DNA of 55,501 nt, taken from positions 1 through 55,501 of the forward strand of contig JBDTES010000036.1 in assembly GCA_039922435.1 (NCBI GenBank), written 5' to 3'. This DNA comes from JBDTES01 sp039922435 (GTDB lineage: Bacteria > Patescibacteriota > Saccharimonadia > Saccharimonadales > UBA4665). The notes under the pieces are model-generated. The model had not been told where the DNA came from. It saw only the letters and a list, made by a program, of their open reading frames with translations, and ran no database searches. Each line of letters begins with the position of its first letter. Position 1 is the first letter of the stretch. This document shows, piece by piece, positions 1 through 8,143 of this stretch. Position numbers and translations under genes: made by a program.

Positions 1-2706
1 GACCTAGCGGTGGCTAACGCTAACTCCAACACCGTCAGCGTCCTATTAAACACCGGCAGTGGCAGCTACGGCCCTAAGACCGACTTCGCTACTGGCACTA
101 ACCCATACTCCGTCGCCATTGGCGATCTAAACGGTGACGGCTTACCTGACCTAGTGGTGGCTAACTATGGCTCAAGCACCGTCAGCGTCTTCCTAAACAC
201 CGGCAGTGGTAGCTTCGGCCCCAAGACCGATTTCGCCACTGGCTCTTACCCAACCTCTGTCGCCATTGGTGATCTAAACGGCGATGGCAAACCCGACCTG
301 GCGGTGGCTGACTTTAACTCCAACAAGGTCAGTGTCCTCCTAAACACCGGCAGTGGTAGCTTCGGCCCCAAGACCGACTTCGCCACCGGCGCTACCCCAG
401 TTTCCGTCGCCATTGGCGATCTAAACGGTGACGGCTTACCCGACCTAGCGACGGCTAACTCTGGCTCCGCCAGCGTCAGCGTCCTATTAAACACCGGCAG
501 TGGCAGCTTCGGGGCTAAGACCGACTACACCACCGGCACTCTCCCATACTCTGTCGCCATTGGTGATCTAAACGGCGACGGTAAACCCGACCTAGCGGTG
601 GCTGACTATAACTCCGCCAGCGTCAGTGTCATCCTAAACACCGGCAGTGGTAGCTTCGCCGCCAAGACCGACTTTGCTACTGGCACTAGTCCAGACTCCG
701 TCGCCATTGGTGATCTAAACGGCGACGGCTTACCCGACCTAGTGGTGGCTAACCGAAACTCCAACAGAGTTAGCGTCTTCCTAAACACCGGCAGTGGCAG
801 CTTCGGGGCTAAGACCGACTACACCACCGGCTCTAGCCCATACTCCGTCGCCATTGGTGATCTAAACGGTGACGGTAAACCCGACCTAGCGGTGGCTAAC
901 GCTAACTCCAACACCGTCAGCGTCCTATTAAACACCGGCAGTGGCAGCTTTGGCCCCAAGACCGACTTCGCTACTGGCACTAACCCATACTCCGTCGCCA
1001 TTGGTGATCTAAATGGCGATGGTAAACCTGACCTAGTGGTGGCTAACTCTGGCTCCGCCAGCGTCAGCGTCCTATTAAACACCGGCAGTGGCAGCTTTGG
1101 CCCCAAGACCGACTTCGCTACTGGCTCTCAACCATACTCCGTCGCCATTGGTGATCTAAACGGTGACGGTAAACCCGACCTAGCGGTAGCTAACATTAGC
1201 TCCAACACCGTCAGCGTCTTTCTAAACACCGGCAGTGGTAGCTTCGCCGCTAAGACCGACTTCGCTACTGGCTCTTACCCAATCTCCGTCGCCATTGGCG
1301 ATCTAAACGCTGACGGTAAACCCGACCTAGCGGTGGCTAATAATGGCTCCAACAGCGTCAGCGTCATCCTGCAAACATATGCCCACAAAGCCATCACAGC
1401 CCAAGGTGCTCTCAGCCTCACACCAGCTAGCCCTAATGACTCTGGCTTACTAATTCAGGGTAGCACTGGCCAAGTCGCCGACTTGTTCGTTGTCCAAGGT
1501 GCCACTGGCGCCACGCTTCTAACTGTCGATGCCTATGGCAACCTAAATGCCAAAGGCACTGTTACAGGTGGTGTGTCTAGTCCTGACTATGCCGAGAATA
1601 TTAAAGTTAGTGATAGCTCAGTTGAAGCGGCTGATGTCGTAGCTATCGATCCGGCCAACCCAGAGAGTGTCATTAAAGCTACTAAACCGTATGACTCATC
1701 AGTGCTTGGGGTAATCTCGACTCATCCAGGCTTTGTAACCAATGCCACTAACGCTAATGGTACGACGGCGGCTAACCAACGACCACTAGCGCTATCCGGT
1801 CGTGTCCCAGTCAAGGTAAGTACCGAGAGCGGAGCTATTCACCCCGGCGATTATCTAACCAGCTCTAACATACCAGGTGTCGCTATGAAGGCAACTGACA
1901 ATGGTGCAGTCATAGGTATAGCTATGGGTAGCTTTGATGGTACAGAAGCCAGTGCTACAACCTGTCAAACCAGTGGTGTGTTTGGTGGCACTAATAGCAA
2001 TAGTGGTAGTACGGCCCCCAACAATACCAATGACCCTACAAATACTGGCAGCGACACCAATGGAGCTACTGGCACCAACCCCGACACTACTACTAACGCC
2101 AATACTACCTACAAGTGTGGTACAGTCTTGTTCTTTATCAGTCCTAGTGCTTCTAATCCTAAAGATTCTATCCTCCAAGGTGGTGATGCTGCCTTTACTA
2201 GCGTGGTAATTAGTGGATCTCTAACCGCCAGTAGTATTAACGTCGGTGGTTTAGCTACTATTAACAGTCTAGTAGTTAGTGGCAATGCTAGCTTCGTTGG
2301 TGATATTGCTGTTGGTGGCAACGCTACTCTAGCGGGGCACATCATAACTTCTGGAATTACACCAACTGTTCAGGTTTTGGCTGCGGCTGGCTCCAACGGG
2401 GCAGTGGCTAGCGTGGTTGGCAATGATATATCGGGCACCATAACCATAACTGTAGGTGATGCTTCAGCACCAGCTACCGAAGCTGTACCAGCTATAACTG
2501 GGCCAACTCTTGGAGCGTTGCTGCAGCTAACTTTCAATAAAGCCTACGATCAAGCACCACGTGTCATAATTACGCCGAACGATGCTGTTAGCGCTGTCAT
2601 GATGGTCTATCCATCTAGTAATAGCACGACTGCCGTTGATTTGTCTGTGACAACTGGCCCAACGCCCAACTCCACCTACAGCTTTACCTATTACATCGTC
2701 CAATAA
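1..2706 (+). CDS. FG-GAP/VCBS repeat surface protein, 5'-truncated by the window
   Basis: The frame is open from base 1, so the gene starts outside the window; the GTG at 10 is only an internal codon. The first half is nine FG-GAP/VCBS-type units of 49 residues, each with a calcium-loop-like motif DLNGDGxPDL, typical of beta-propeller blades in extracellular adhesins. From about residue 460 the repeats stop and a fibre-like part follows. It contains a stretch starting DYAEN and running through GDYLTSSNIPGVAMKA, which resembles tail-fibre-like C-terminal regions seen in CPR surface proteins. A Thr/Asn-rich linker (about residues 640-690), a beta-helix-like NATLAGHI region and a C-terminal beta domain ending YYIVQ follow. 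No C-terminal membrane anchor or sorting motif is seen. Role as a secreted or surface-attached adhesin is inferred. The next gene is a convergent transposase, so this gene ends its transcription unit here. Confidence 0.85.
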   Translation, partial: DLAVANANSNTVSVLLNTGSGSYGPKTDFATGTNPYSVAIGDLNGDGLPDLVVANYGSSTVSVFLNTGSGSFGPKTDFATGSYPTSVAIGDLNGDGKPDLAVADFNSNKVSVLLNTGSGSFGPKTDFATGATPVSVAIGDLNGDGLPDLATANSGSASVSVLLNTGSGSFGAKTDYTTGTLPYSVAIGDLNGDGKPDLAVADYNSASVSVILNTGSGSFAAKTDFATGTSPDSVAIGDLNGDGLPDLVVANRNSNRVSVFLNTGSGSFGAKTDYTTGSSPYSVAIGDLNGDGKPDLAVANANSNTVSVLLNTGSGSFGPKTDFATGTNPYSVAIGDLNGDGKPDLVVANSGSASVSVLLNTGSGSFGPKTDFATGSQPYSVAIGDLNGDGKPDLAVANISSNTVSVFLNTGSGSFAAKTDFATGSYPISVAIGDLNADGKPDLAVANNGSNSVSVILQTYAHKAITAQGALSLTPASPNDSGLLIQGSTGQVADLFVVQGATGATLLTVDAYGNLNAKGTVTGGVSSPDYAENIKVSDSSVEAADVVAIDPANPESVIKATKPYDSSVLGVISTHPGFVTNATNANGTTAANQRPLALSGRVPVKVSTESGAIHPGDYLTSSNIPGVAMKATDNGAVIGIAMGSFDGTEASATTCQTSGVFGGTNSNSGSTAPNNTNDPTNTGSDTNGATGTNPDTTTNANTTYKCGTVLFFISPSASNPKDSILQGGDAAFTSVVISGSLTASSINVGGLATINSLVVSGNASFVGDIAVGGNATLAGHIITSGITPTVQVLAAAGSNGAVASVVGNDISGTITITVGDASAPATEAVPAITGPTLGALLQLTFNKAYDQAPRVIITPNDAVSAVMMVYPSSNSTTAVDLSVTTGPTPNSTYSFTYYIVQ
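34..1356 (+). repeat. Nine tandem 147-bp coding repeats
   Basis: The start of the unit (GTCAGCGTC or a close variant) recurs at 34, 181, 328, 475, 622, 769, 916, 1063 and 1210, with the remnant of a tenth at 1357. The period is 147 bp every time, or 49 codons, with no length drift. The framework (AACACCGGCAGTGG, GTCGCCATTGG, GATCTAAACGG) is nearly identical at DNA level, while the residues after ATG/GSY and after VAN vary. Such near identity suggests recent amplification or gene conversion. Confidence 0.95.
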
Positions 2707-2839
2707 GCCAGTCACGCCTACTAGCTCTTCATTGGGCTAGCGAGGGTTGAATACTATCCCGGTAGAGGAAGTGCCTGGTAGCACTCCTAGATCCAAAACT
2801 GCCGAAAGACAGCCCAACAATCCCCAACCCTAAGGATTG

Positions 2840-2862
2840 TTTGCAAGGTGCCACCTTGCAAA
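2840..2862. repeat. REP-like palindrome, copy 1
   Basis: This is a perfect palindrome of two 11-nt arms (TTTGCAAGGTG and its complement) around a single central C. A second copy lies at 2919-2933 and an inverted one at 3621-3645, on the two sides of a REP-associated transposase gene. That arrangement is the usual one for REP elements mobilised by such enzymes. Confidence 0.85.
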
Positions 2863-2918
2863 TCCCTACAAATTCCGGCGAGCCCACAAGATTACATAGG
2901 GTATGCCCTTATTGTCTA

Positions 2919-2933
2919 CAAGGTGCCACCTTG
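2919..2933. repeat. REP-like palindrome, copy 2 (decayed left arm)
   Basis: CAAGGTG, central C, CACCTTG is a perfect core. The right side continues to GCAAAC as in the other copies, but the left flank reads TCTA instead of TTTG, so the outer left arm has changed. The central base is C, as in copy 1, so both copies on this side share orientation. Confidence 0.8.
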
Positions 2934-2957
2934 CAAACAGACCTTTGAGGGGTGAAA

Positions 2958-3593
2958 CTAGAGCTCGATGGGGTTAGCTAAAATGTATTTTAGTTCGCTA
3001 AGTTCTTGATGGGCTTCTTCGTAATCTTCTACAAATTTATGGTATTTTCGGTAATCTTGATCTGTTTCGACATAATGTTCGGAGTGTATCCAATCGGCTT
3101 GTTTGTGCCCCAAGAAATAGGGCAGGCTAGAATACTTATAACTAAAAGGGTCTTTACCTATGTCGAGTGGATTCAAATGAATATAGCGGCTGACCTGCCA
3201 GAAGTAGCTATCGGTGTCTATCCGCGAAGCTAGAAAGTGGCCCTGGAATAAACCGCCAACGCGTTGATGTTTACGGTTGAAATACAGACTATAGGCAGTC
3301 ATAGCGCTGCGCATTAGTGATTCAATGCCATGTATTTCTTTTAGAAAGAAGAGTAGGTGATAGTGGTTAGGCATTAAACAGTAGGCCACTAGCTCGACCT
3401 GGGCTGAAAATTTAGATATCGAACGGCCGTAGGAGTCTTTTGATTCAGAGTGAGATAGCCTCTGTTTGAAGATGTTCAGAAAAACCGCGAAGTCAGCCTC
3501 GGCTATGAATATAGTCCGTTTATTGGTTCCTCGGTTATAGACGTGGTAATACTGGTTAACGCCATATTCCTTCACTATATTACGTACCGGCAT
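2958..3593 (-). CDS. REP-associated tyrosine transposase (Y1/HUH family, RAYT)
   Basis: A 212-residue single-stranded DNA transposase of the TnpA_REP/Y1_Tnp type. It begins near YYHVYNRGTNKR, has the metal-binding HUH-type motif as MPNHYHLLF, and the downstream segment YIHLNP that carries the family's conserved tyrosine-containing helix. Length is normal for the family. I chose the ATG at 3593 rather than the upstream one at 3647, because the protein homology starts there and a TACAAT box at 3605-3600 ends six bases before it; the longer start would also run into the palindrome. The gene is flanked by palindromes in inverted orientation (two downstream, one upstream), the hallmark of a RAYT with its own REP elements. 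It is probably a domesticated or locally mobile unit, not an insertion sequence with terminal repeats. Confidence 0.9.
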   Translation of the reverse strand: MPVRNIVKEYGVNQYYHVYNRGTNKRTIFIAEADFAVFLNIFKQRLSHSESKDSYGRSISKFSAQVELVAYCLMPNHYHLLFFLKEIHGIESLMRSAMTAYSLYFNRKHQRVGGLFQGHFLASRIDTDSYFWQVSRYIHLNPLDIGKDPFSYKYSSLPYFLGHKQADWIHSEHYVETDQDYRKYHKFVEDYEEAHQELSELKYILANPIEL

Positions 3594-3599
3594 ATCAAG

Positions 3600-3605
3600 A
3601 TTGTA
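3600..3605 (-). promoter_or_regulatory. -10 box of the REP transposase gene
   Basis: Read on the minus strand, TACAAT is followed by six bases and then the ATG. A transcript from this box would start at or next to the start codon, so the message is probably leaderless. Confidence 0.45.
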
Positions 3606-3620
3606 GGCCTGGATATATAT

Positions 3621-3645
3621 GTTTGCAAGGTGGCACCTTGCAAAC
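3621..3645. repeat. REP-like palindrome, copy 3 (inverted)
   Basis: Two 12-nt arms (GTTTGCAAGGTG and its complement) surround a central G. The central G, where the other copies have C, shows that this copy is inverted relative to them. It sits just upstream of the transposase promoter. Confidence 0.85.
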
Positions 3646-3954
3646 AAGCCGATGTGGCAAGATTTTGCCTGAAGGAGTGTTAATAGGTTTCATTTGTAGC
3701 AATGTTGATTTTGATAGTTGATCGTTGATCGTAGGGAGTCAAGTGCTTGTTATTAGTAAATAAGTATCGTGTCGCAAAATATATGTTCAATATGCCTAGA
3801 TCAGTCTTGTTATCTGTCTCAGGAAGCATTATCAGTATACAATCTTATATGGCTACTAGCTGTTATGTATTAGTATTGTACGGCTATGTATACGATTGTT
3901 TACTGCGGGCTTATTATCTGTTAGGCTTATGTTAGAAAAGAGGTAATTCTTAGC
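3646..3954. other. AT-rich gap upstream of parA with TTGAT iterons
   Basis: About 300 bp without a convincing gene. TTGAT recurs at 3705, 3711, 3718 and 3725 (spacing 6, 7, 7), ending in GTTGATCGTTGATC. Such short iterons next to partition genes could be a binding site for ParA/ParB or a replication protein, but no DnaA box (TTATCCACA) or canonical parS is recognisable. A ribosome binding site, AGAGGT, lies around 3939 ahead of the parA GTG. Confidence 0.5.
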
Positions 3955-4719
3955 GTGGCACAAAAAATAATTGCTGTTACTAATCAGAAGGGCGGTGTTG
4001 GTAAAACTACGACAGCCGTTAACTTAGCTGCCCAACTGGCTGGTGCCAAACGCCGGGTATTATTAGTAGACCTGGATCCGCAAGGTAATGCGACTAGTAG
4101 TTTGGGTTTTGAGAAGACTCAGCTGACCTCAACATTGTACGACGTGCTAATTAAAGGCGCTGAGGTAAGTCAGACCATCCTTCAAACTCGAATTAAGAAT
4201 TTGTTTGTTTTACCGTCCGATGCCAATTTGGCCGGAGCCGAAGTTGATCTGGTTAATCTACCGGAGCGGGAAATCCGTTTAGCGAGAATGCTACAACAAA
4301 TAGATGTCGACTTAATTATTATTGATTGTCCGCCGGCCCTTGGACTTTTGACAATTAATGCGCTAGTGGCAGCTAGTGGAGTACTGATTCCAGTCCAGGC
4401 CGAATATTTTGCGCTGGAAGGTTTAGGCCAACTATTGAACACAATTCAATTAGTTCGTCAGCAACTAAATCCACATCTAGAGATTATGGGTGTAGTTCTG
4501 ACTATGTATAATAAGCGGACAGTTTTGTCCGAACAAGTAAAAAACGAAGTCCAGCAGCACTTTGGTGATAAGTTGTTCAAGACCGTTATCCCGCGCAATG
4601 TCCGCTTAGCTGAAGCGCCCAGTTTCGGTAAGACTATTTTTGAGCACGACAAATGGAGTAAAGGTGCTCGAGCATACAAAAATCTGGCCGAGGAAGTCGT
4701 AAAACGTGCTAATCTGTAA
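3955..4719 (+). CDS. parA: Chromosome partitioning ATPase ParA (Soj)
   Basis: A 254-residue deviant Walker A ATPase. KGGVGKTT lies at residues 12-19, the DLDPQGNATSSLG segment follows, and the switch/Walker B region reads IIIDCPPALG. ParA binds DNA non-specifically as an ATP dimer and is released by ParB, which drives segregation of replicated origins. The start is GTG, with AGAGGT upstream. parB follows after 25 bp in the same operon. The length and the chromosomal pairing argue for the Soj-type chromosomal protein, not MinD or a plasmid ParA with an N-terminal regulator domain. Confidence 0.95.
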   Translation: MAQKIIAVTNQKGGVGKTTTAVNLAAQLAGAKRRVLLVDLDPQGNATSSLGFEKTQLTSTLYDVLIKGAEVSQTILQTRIKNLFVLPSDANLAGAEVDLVNLPEREIRLARMLQQIDVDLIIIDCPPALGLLTINALVAASGVLIPVQAEYFALEGLGQLLNTIQLVRQQLNPHLEIMGVVLTMYNKRTVLSEQVKNEVQQHFGDKLFKTVIPRNVRLAEAPSFGKTIFEHDKWSKGARAYKNLAEEVVKRANL

Positions 4720-4744
4720 GTAATGAAGGATTATACAGGGGATT

Positions 4745-5605
4745 ATGGCAAATAACAGGGGACTAGGCAAAGGTTTTGATTCGTTGATACCTCAGGGTTT
4801 CGATACTACTATTCTAGTAGACGAGACTGAACGGGTGCTTAAACTGGCGGTCGAACTTCTAGAACCCAACCCTGATCAACCTAGGACGGTATTCGATGGT
4901 ACGGCACTGAGCGAACTAGCGGTATCGATTAGACGATACGGCATTATTCAGCCATTAGTGGTCAGTCCCAATGGTAATAAGTACTATATTATCGCTGGTG
5001 AACGCCGCTGGCGGGCAGCCCAACAGGCTGGTCTTAAAGCTGTACCGGCGCTGGTTCGAACCACTAAAGAATTAGAGAGATTAGAGCTGGCCCTGATTGA
5101 AAACGTCCAGCGGGTCGATTTGAGTCCGCTTGAGCAGGCTAAATCGATTGAGCGGCTGCATCAGCAATTTAATATGACTTACAACCAAATTGGTGAGCGC
5201 CTCGGAAAGGCCGGCACGACCGTGACTAACATTGGGCGGTTATTACAGTTGCCGCCGGAGGCAAGTAAAGCTTTAGCTGCGCAGCTTATTGTCGAGGGCC
5301 ATGCTCGCCAGATTTTGGCACTTAAGGGCCAGCCCGATAAGCAAATCGAGTTACTAGATTCTATCTTAAAATATGGCTGGACAGTTCGGCAGGCTGAACG
5401 CTACGTGACATCTCAAAAAGAAGGTGTCGAGAATAAAGAAGAAGTTAAGCAGCGGATTCACGGTGAAACCCCGGCCACCAAGGCACTCGGTGAGCGGCTT
5501 GGTACAACTGTTCAGGTGCGGCGGATGGCTCACGGGGGGCGACTAGAAATTACCTTTAAAACAGATGAACAGCTAGAGATTTTACTGAAGAGTCTAGGTG
5601 ATTAA
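4745..5605 (+). CDS. parB: Chromosome partitioning protein ParB (Spo0J), parS-binding CTPase
   Basis: 286 residues. The N-terminus MANNRGLGKGFDSLIP is the ParA-contacting peptide typical of chromosomal ParB. The CTP-binding motif GERRWRA is at about residues 85-91 and ENVQR at 119-123. A helix-turn-helix region spans about 144-165. The C-terminal part from about residue 215 is shorter and ends with a small dimerisation domain (LEITFKTDEQLEILL). ParB loads at parS and slides as a clamp. No canonical parS is visible nearby; a perfect palindrome at 5654-5679 lies 49 bp after the stop codon. Confidence 0.95.
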   Translation: MANNRGLGKGFDSLIPQGFDTTILVDETERVLKLAVELLEPNPDQPRTVFDGTALSELAVSIRRYGIIQPLVVSPNGNKYYIIAGERRWRAAQQAGLKAVPALVRTTKELERLELALIENVQRVDLSPLEQAKSIERLHQQFNMTYNQIGERLGKAGTTVTNIGRLLQLPPEASKALAAQLIVEGHARQILALKGQPDKQIELLDSILKYGWTVRQAERYVTSQKEGVENKEEVKQRIHGETPATKALGERLGTTVQVRRMAHGGRLEITFKTDEQLEILLKSLGD

Positions 5606-5653
5606 GGGCCCAATGTAAACTTACTTTATATAAATATAGCTTTTCACAGGGGT

Positions 5654-5679
5654 GACGTATATACGGGCGTATATACGTC
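5654..5679. repeat. Perfect 26-bp inverted repeat after parB
   Basis: Two 12-nt arms (GACGTATATACG and its complement) surround GG. The palindrome is itself flanked by direct copies of CAGGGGTGA at 5647 and 5682. It lies between the convergent ends of parB and lepB. A transcript would form a tight AU-rich hairpin without a U-tail, so a terminator is possible but not typical. A near copy of the core occurs at 27169-27188. Confidence 0.7.
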
Positions 5680-5710
5680 GACAGGGGTGAGATTGAATAG
5701 TTATCTAAAA

Positions 5711-6394
5711 CTAGAAGCGTTCAGCGTCGGATAGCGGTAGGATGCGTAGAACCAACTTGCCGATGACATCTTTGGCGTCAATTGGTCCAAAAATACGACT
5801 ATCCAAACTATCACCTCTGTTATCACCACAGACAAATAATTGATCCTTACCAAGGGTTATGTCAATATTCCCACTGGTCTTCTGAGTAATAGCCTTGCCA
5901 TAGTCTAGGGTTTTAGCGGGGTCAAAGCCCTTGGGGTGGTCTTTGTTATATATAGTAATAAAATTGTCTTTAACGACCACTCGGTCGCCCGGTAAGCCAA
6001 TCACGCGCTTGATAAGTTGCTTAGTATTAGAGGAATCTCCGTAGTTAGCTAGGCCAGTTTCGGTAAATACGATTACATCACCTCGATTTGGGACATATTC
6101 GTGACCGGTAATGCGGGCCCAACTACGAGCCATCTTCCAAACAATTAGGCGGTCGTTATTGTGCAGGGTTTCCTGCATACTAGGGCCATCGACTTGATAC
6201 GACTGAAAAACGTACAACGTTAGTACAACGGCGATAGCTGGTGCAATTAGTAAGATACCGATAGTGGCCAGTGCGCTTCTTGTGCGCTGCCAGCTCTTCG
6301 CTGGCTTGTGGGTAGTTTTATGAACTGGCGGCTTTGTCTCGGGCTGTTCTTTAATAGCTGCCGAATCCTCTGAGTTTTCGTTATTCACGCTCAT
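5711..6394 (-). CDS. lepB: Signal peptidase I
   Basis: A 227-residue membrane-bound serine protease that removes signal peptides from Sec-exported proteins. A hydrophilic N-terminal tail of about 43 residues precedes one membrane segment (about 44-65). The catalytic Ser is in GPSMQET (Ser72) and the general-base Lys in QLIKRVIGLPGD (Lys129). The C-terminal box GDNRGDSLDSR is conserved. The gene is convergent with parB and divergent from the LCP gene. The 39-bp overlap-free spacing to neighbours gives no sign of an operon. Confidence 0.95.
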   Translation of the reverse strand: MSVNNENSEDSAAIKEQPETKPPVHKTTHKPAKSWQRTRSALATIGILLIAPAIAVVLTLYVFQSYQVDGPSMQETLHNNDRLIVWKMARSWARITGHEYVPNRGDVIVFTETGLANYGDSSNTKQLIKRVIGLPGDRVVVKDNFITIYNKDHPKGFDPAKTLDYGKAITQKTSGNIDITLGKDQLFVCGDNRGDSLDSRIFGPIDAKDVIGKLVLRILPLSDAERF

Positions 6395-6471
6395 AACTAT
6401 ATCATGCTTGCCGAGTTGGCGCAGGTATAAACAAGATATGGCTCCGTTACGCTAAGTAACTCGTAAGTTGC

Positions 6472-6477
6472 TATACT
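6472..6477 (+). promoter_or_regulatory. Extended -10 box of the LCP gene
   Basis: TGC followed by TATACT lies 16 bases before the ATG at 6494, which would leave a leader of about ten bases. The same TGC-TATAmT form recurs upstream of several other genes in the window. Confidence 0.5.
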
Positions 6478-6493
6478 AATTAGGAAACTGATT

Positions 6494-8143
6494 ATGGATA
6501 TATCGAGATACAAAAAACCAAGCGGTAATGGTGATTGGTCAGAGGCTCTGGACGACTTTGCGACCACTGATACTGGGCCGTGGCAGTCACCAGGCAGTGT
6601 GGTGGGTCCTGTTAAGCAGGATCCACCAGTAGTTAAGGATAAGGAGACTGAAGTCGCCGGGGTCGTCGAGACGGAAGCTATCCTAGTAGATGAAGTTCCG
6701 GCTGAAGATCCACCGATTAGCAGACTATATCCGAGTTACCAGAAGCCACAGCGACCACTTAGACCAGTCAAGAAGCATCATTTTGTTCGTGGTTGGGTTT
6801 TAAAGTCAGTTGGATTATTGCTGATTGCGGTATTACTGACTGGTGGCTTATTGTCCTGGAAGGCTTATGGCAAATTACACAGAGTATTTCGGGGGACTTC
6901 GACAATAGCGACACTTTCGAGTGATAAAATAGACCCTAATTTACTAGGTAGTGAAGGTGACAGCCGAGTAAATATTTTACTACTTGGGATTGGTGGAGCT
7001 GGACATGAAGGGCCCGACCTAACAGATACAATAATCATCATGAGCGTTGATCCAGTAAATGATTCGGCTGTAATGCTCAGCGTGCCGCGCGATTTGTGGG
7101 TTAAAATGCCAACAAATTTCTTTGGTAGTCATCAAAAGATTAATGCTGCATATGAAAGTGGTAAATATAGCTATCTAGGTAAGCAGGTAATAGCCAACAA
7201 CAATCCAGGTGCTGTCGAAGCCGGTTTTGCCTCAGTTGACACGGTAATTAAGCAGACGATGGGTGTAAAAATTAATTATCATGTACTAGTAGATTTTCAA
7301 GCTTTTAGGCAGGCTATAGATACGGTTGGTGGCATAACCGTAAATGTACCTAAGGCATTATATGATCCGACGATGGCCTGGGAAAATGGGTGGAATCCGG
7401 TTTTGGCACCAGCCGGTGTCCAGACAATGGATGGTAAAAAGGCTTTATTGTACGCCCGTTCGCGCGAGACCAGTTCAGATTTTGCTAGAACAGAGCGACA
7501 ACGCCAAATAATTCTGGCCCTAAAGGATAAGACTTTAGCTCTTGGTACCCTTAGTAATCCAGTCAAGGTTGATGGCTTACTGAACGCTTTTGGCGATAAT
7601 GTTTATTCAGATTTGAGTACCGATGGTGCTGAGCAGCTGTATAACATTGTTAAGGGTATTGATAATAGTCAGATAAGGTCGATTGGCTTGGCTGATGAGC
7701 CGAATAATTACGTAATAACCGACCGTGTTGGCAATGCATCGGTTGTCAGGCCCAAGGCTGGGTTTGAAGATTATACCGATATTCAGTCATATGTGCGTGG
7801 TCAAATGCCGGATGGCTATATTGTTAAGGAGAAGGCTAGTCTGGTCGTGGCGAGCGGCTCGGCTGATACGGCTACCACCGATGCCGTGGCTGGCTTACTA
7901 AAGAGTTATGGGTATGATGTTGTTAGCGTAGTTACGGATAAGCATTTTGCCGGAACCAGTCGTACATCTATAGTAGATTTGAGCCATGGGAAGAATCCGT
8001 ATACCCGGCACTATCTGGAACAGCACTTCAATGCTTCGACCATAAGTAAGCTTCCGCCGGGGTATCAAAGTCTTTCAGCTTCATTTAAGCCAAAATTTGT
8101 TATAATAGTAGGGCAAAATGAGACGGCTACTGACAATAATTAA
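6494..8143 (+). CDS. LytR-CpsA-Psr (LCP) family wall polymer ligase with LytR_C domain
   Basis: A 549-residue membrane protein. A long acidic cytoplasmic tail (1-100) precedes one membrane segment (about 102-121). The LCP domain follows, recognisable by VNILLLGIGG, DLTDTIIIMSVDP, MLSVPRDLWV, GGITVNVP and the arginine-rich ALLYARSR...ARTERQRQ block that binds the polyprenyl pyrophosphate. A LytR_C-like domain (ASLVVASGSA onward) closes the protein. LCP enzymes transfer glycopolymers from an undecaprenyl carrier to peptidoglycan. uppS in this window supplies the carrier. The last 26 bp overlap the next gene. Confidence 0.9.
   Translation: MDISRYKKPSGNGDWSEALDDFATTDTGPWQSPGSVVGPVKQDPPVVKDKETEVAGVVETEAILVDEVPAEDPPISRLYPSYQKPQRPLRPVKKHHFVRGWVLKSVGLLLIAVLLTGGLLSWKAYGKLHRVFRGTSTIATLSSDKIDPNLLGSEGDSRVNILLLGIGGAGHEGPDLTDTIIIMSVDPVNDSAVMLSVPRDLWVKMPTNFFGSHQKINAAYESGKYSYLGKQVIANNNPGAVEAGFASVDTVIKQTMGVKINYHVLVDFQAFRQAIDTVGGITVNVPKALYDPTMAWENGWNPVLAPAGVQTMDGKKALLYARSRETSSDFARTERQRQIILALKDKTLALGTLSNPVKVDGLLNAFGDNVYSDLSTDGAEQLYNIVKGIDNSQIRSIGLADEPNNYVITDRVGNASVVRPKAGFEDYTDIQSYVRGQMPDGYIVKEKASLVVASGSADTATTDAVAGLLKSYGYDVVSVVTDKHFAGTSRTSIVDLSHGKNPYTRHYLEQHFNASTISKLPPGYQSLSASFKPKFVIIVGQNETATDNN
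8101..8106 (+). promoter_or_regulatory. -10 box inside the end of the LCP gene
   Basis: TATAAT ends 11 bases before the ATG at 8118 and lies inside the final codons of the LCP gene. It may give the downstream membrane protein its own short-leader transcript in addition to read-through. Confidence 0.4.

Larger units (their letters stand above)
2707..2957. other. Gene-free interval between convergent genes, rich in palindromes
   Basis: No ORF is seen. The stretch holds two copies of the palindrome that flanks the transposase (2840-2862 and 2919-2933), plus small hairpins: AGTGC/GCACT around 2769-2784 and CAATCC/GGATTG around 2817-2839. No clear T-run terminator is visible for the upstream surface protein gene. 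Confidence 0.6.

Noticed and set aside
246..1106. Minus-strand ORFs of 60-95 codons inside the surface-protein repeats
   Set aside because: They recur with the 147-bp period and simply mirror the repeat in another frame; no ribosome binding site or independent sequence supports them.
34..1356. CRISPR array
   Set aside because: The repeats are 147 bp, in frame and coding, without unique spacers between identical short repeats.
3747..3935. 62-codon ORF upstream of parA
   Set aside because: It starts at TTG, has no ribosome binding site and gives an unnatural Tyr/Leu/Ser-rich peptide; the area is better read as regulatory.
3646..5700. Replication origin or canonical parS at parAB
   Set aside because: No cluster of TTATCCACA-like DnaA boxes and no TGTTTCACGTGAAACA-like palindrome could be seen.
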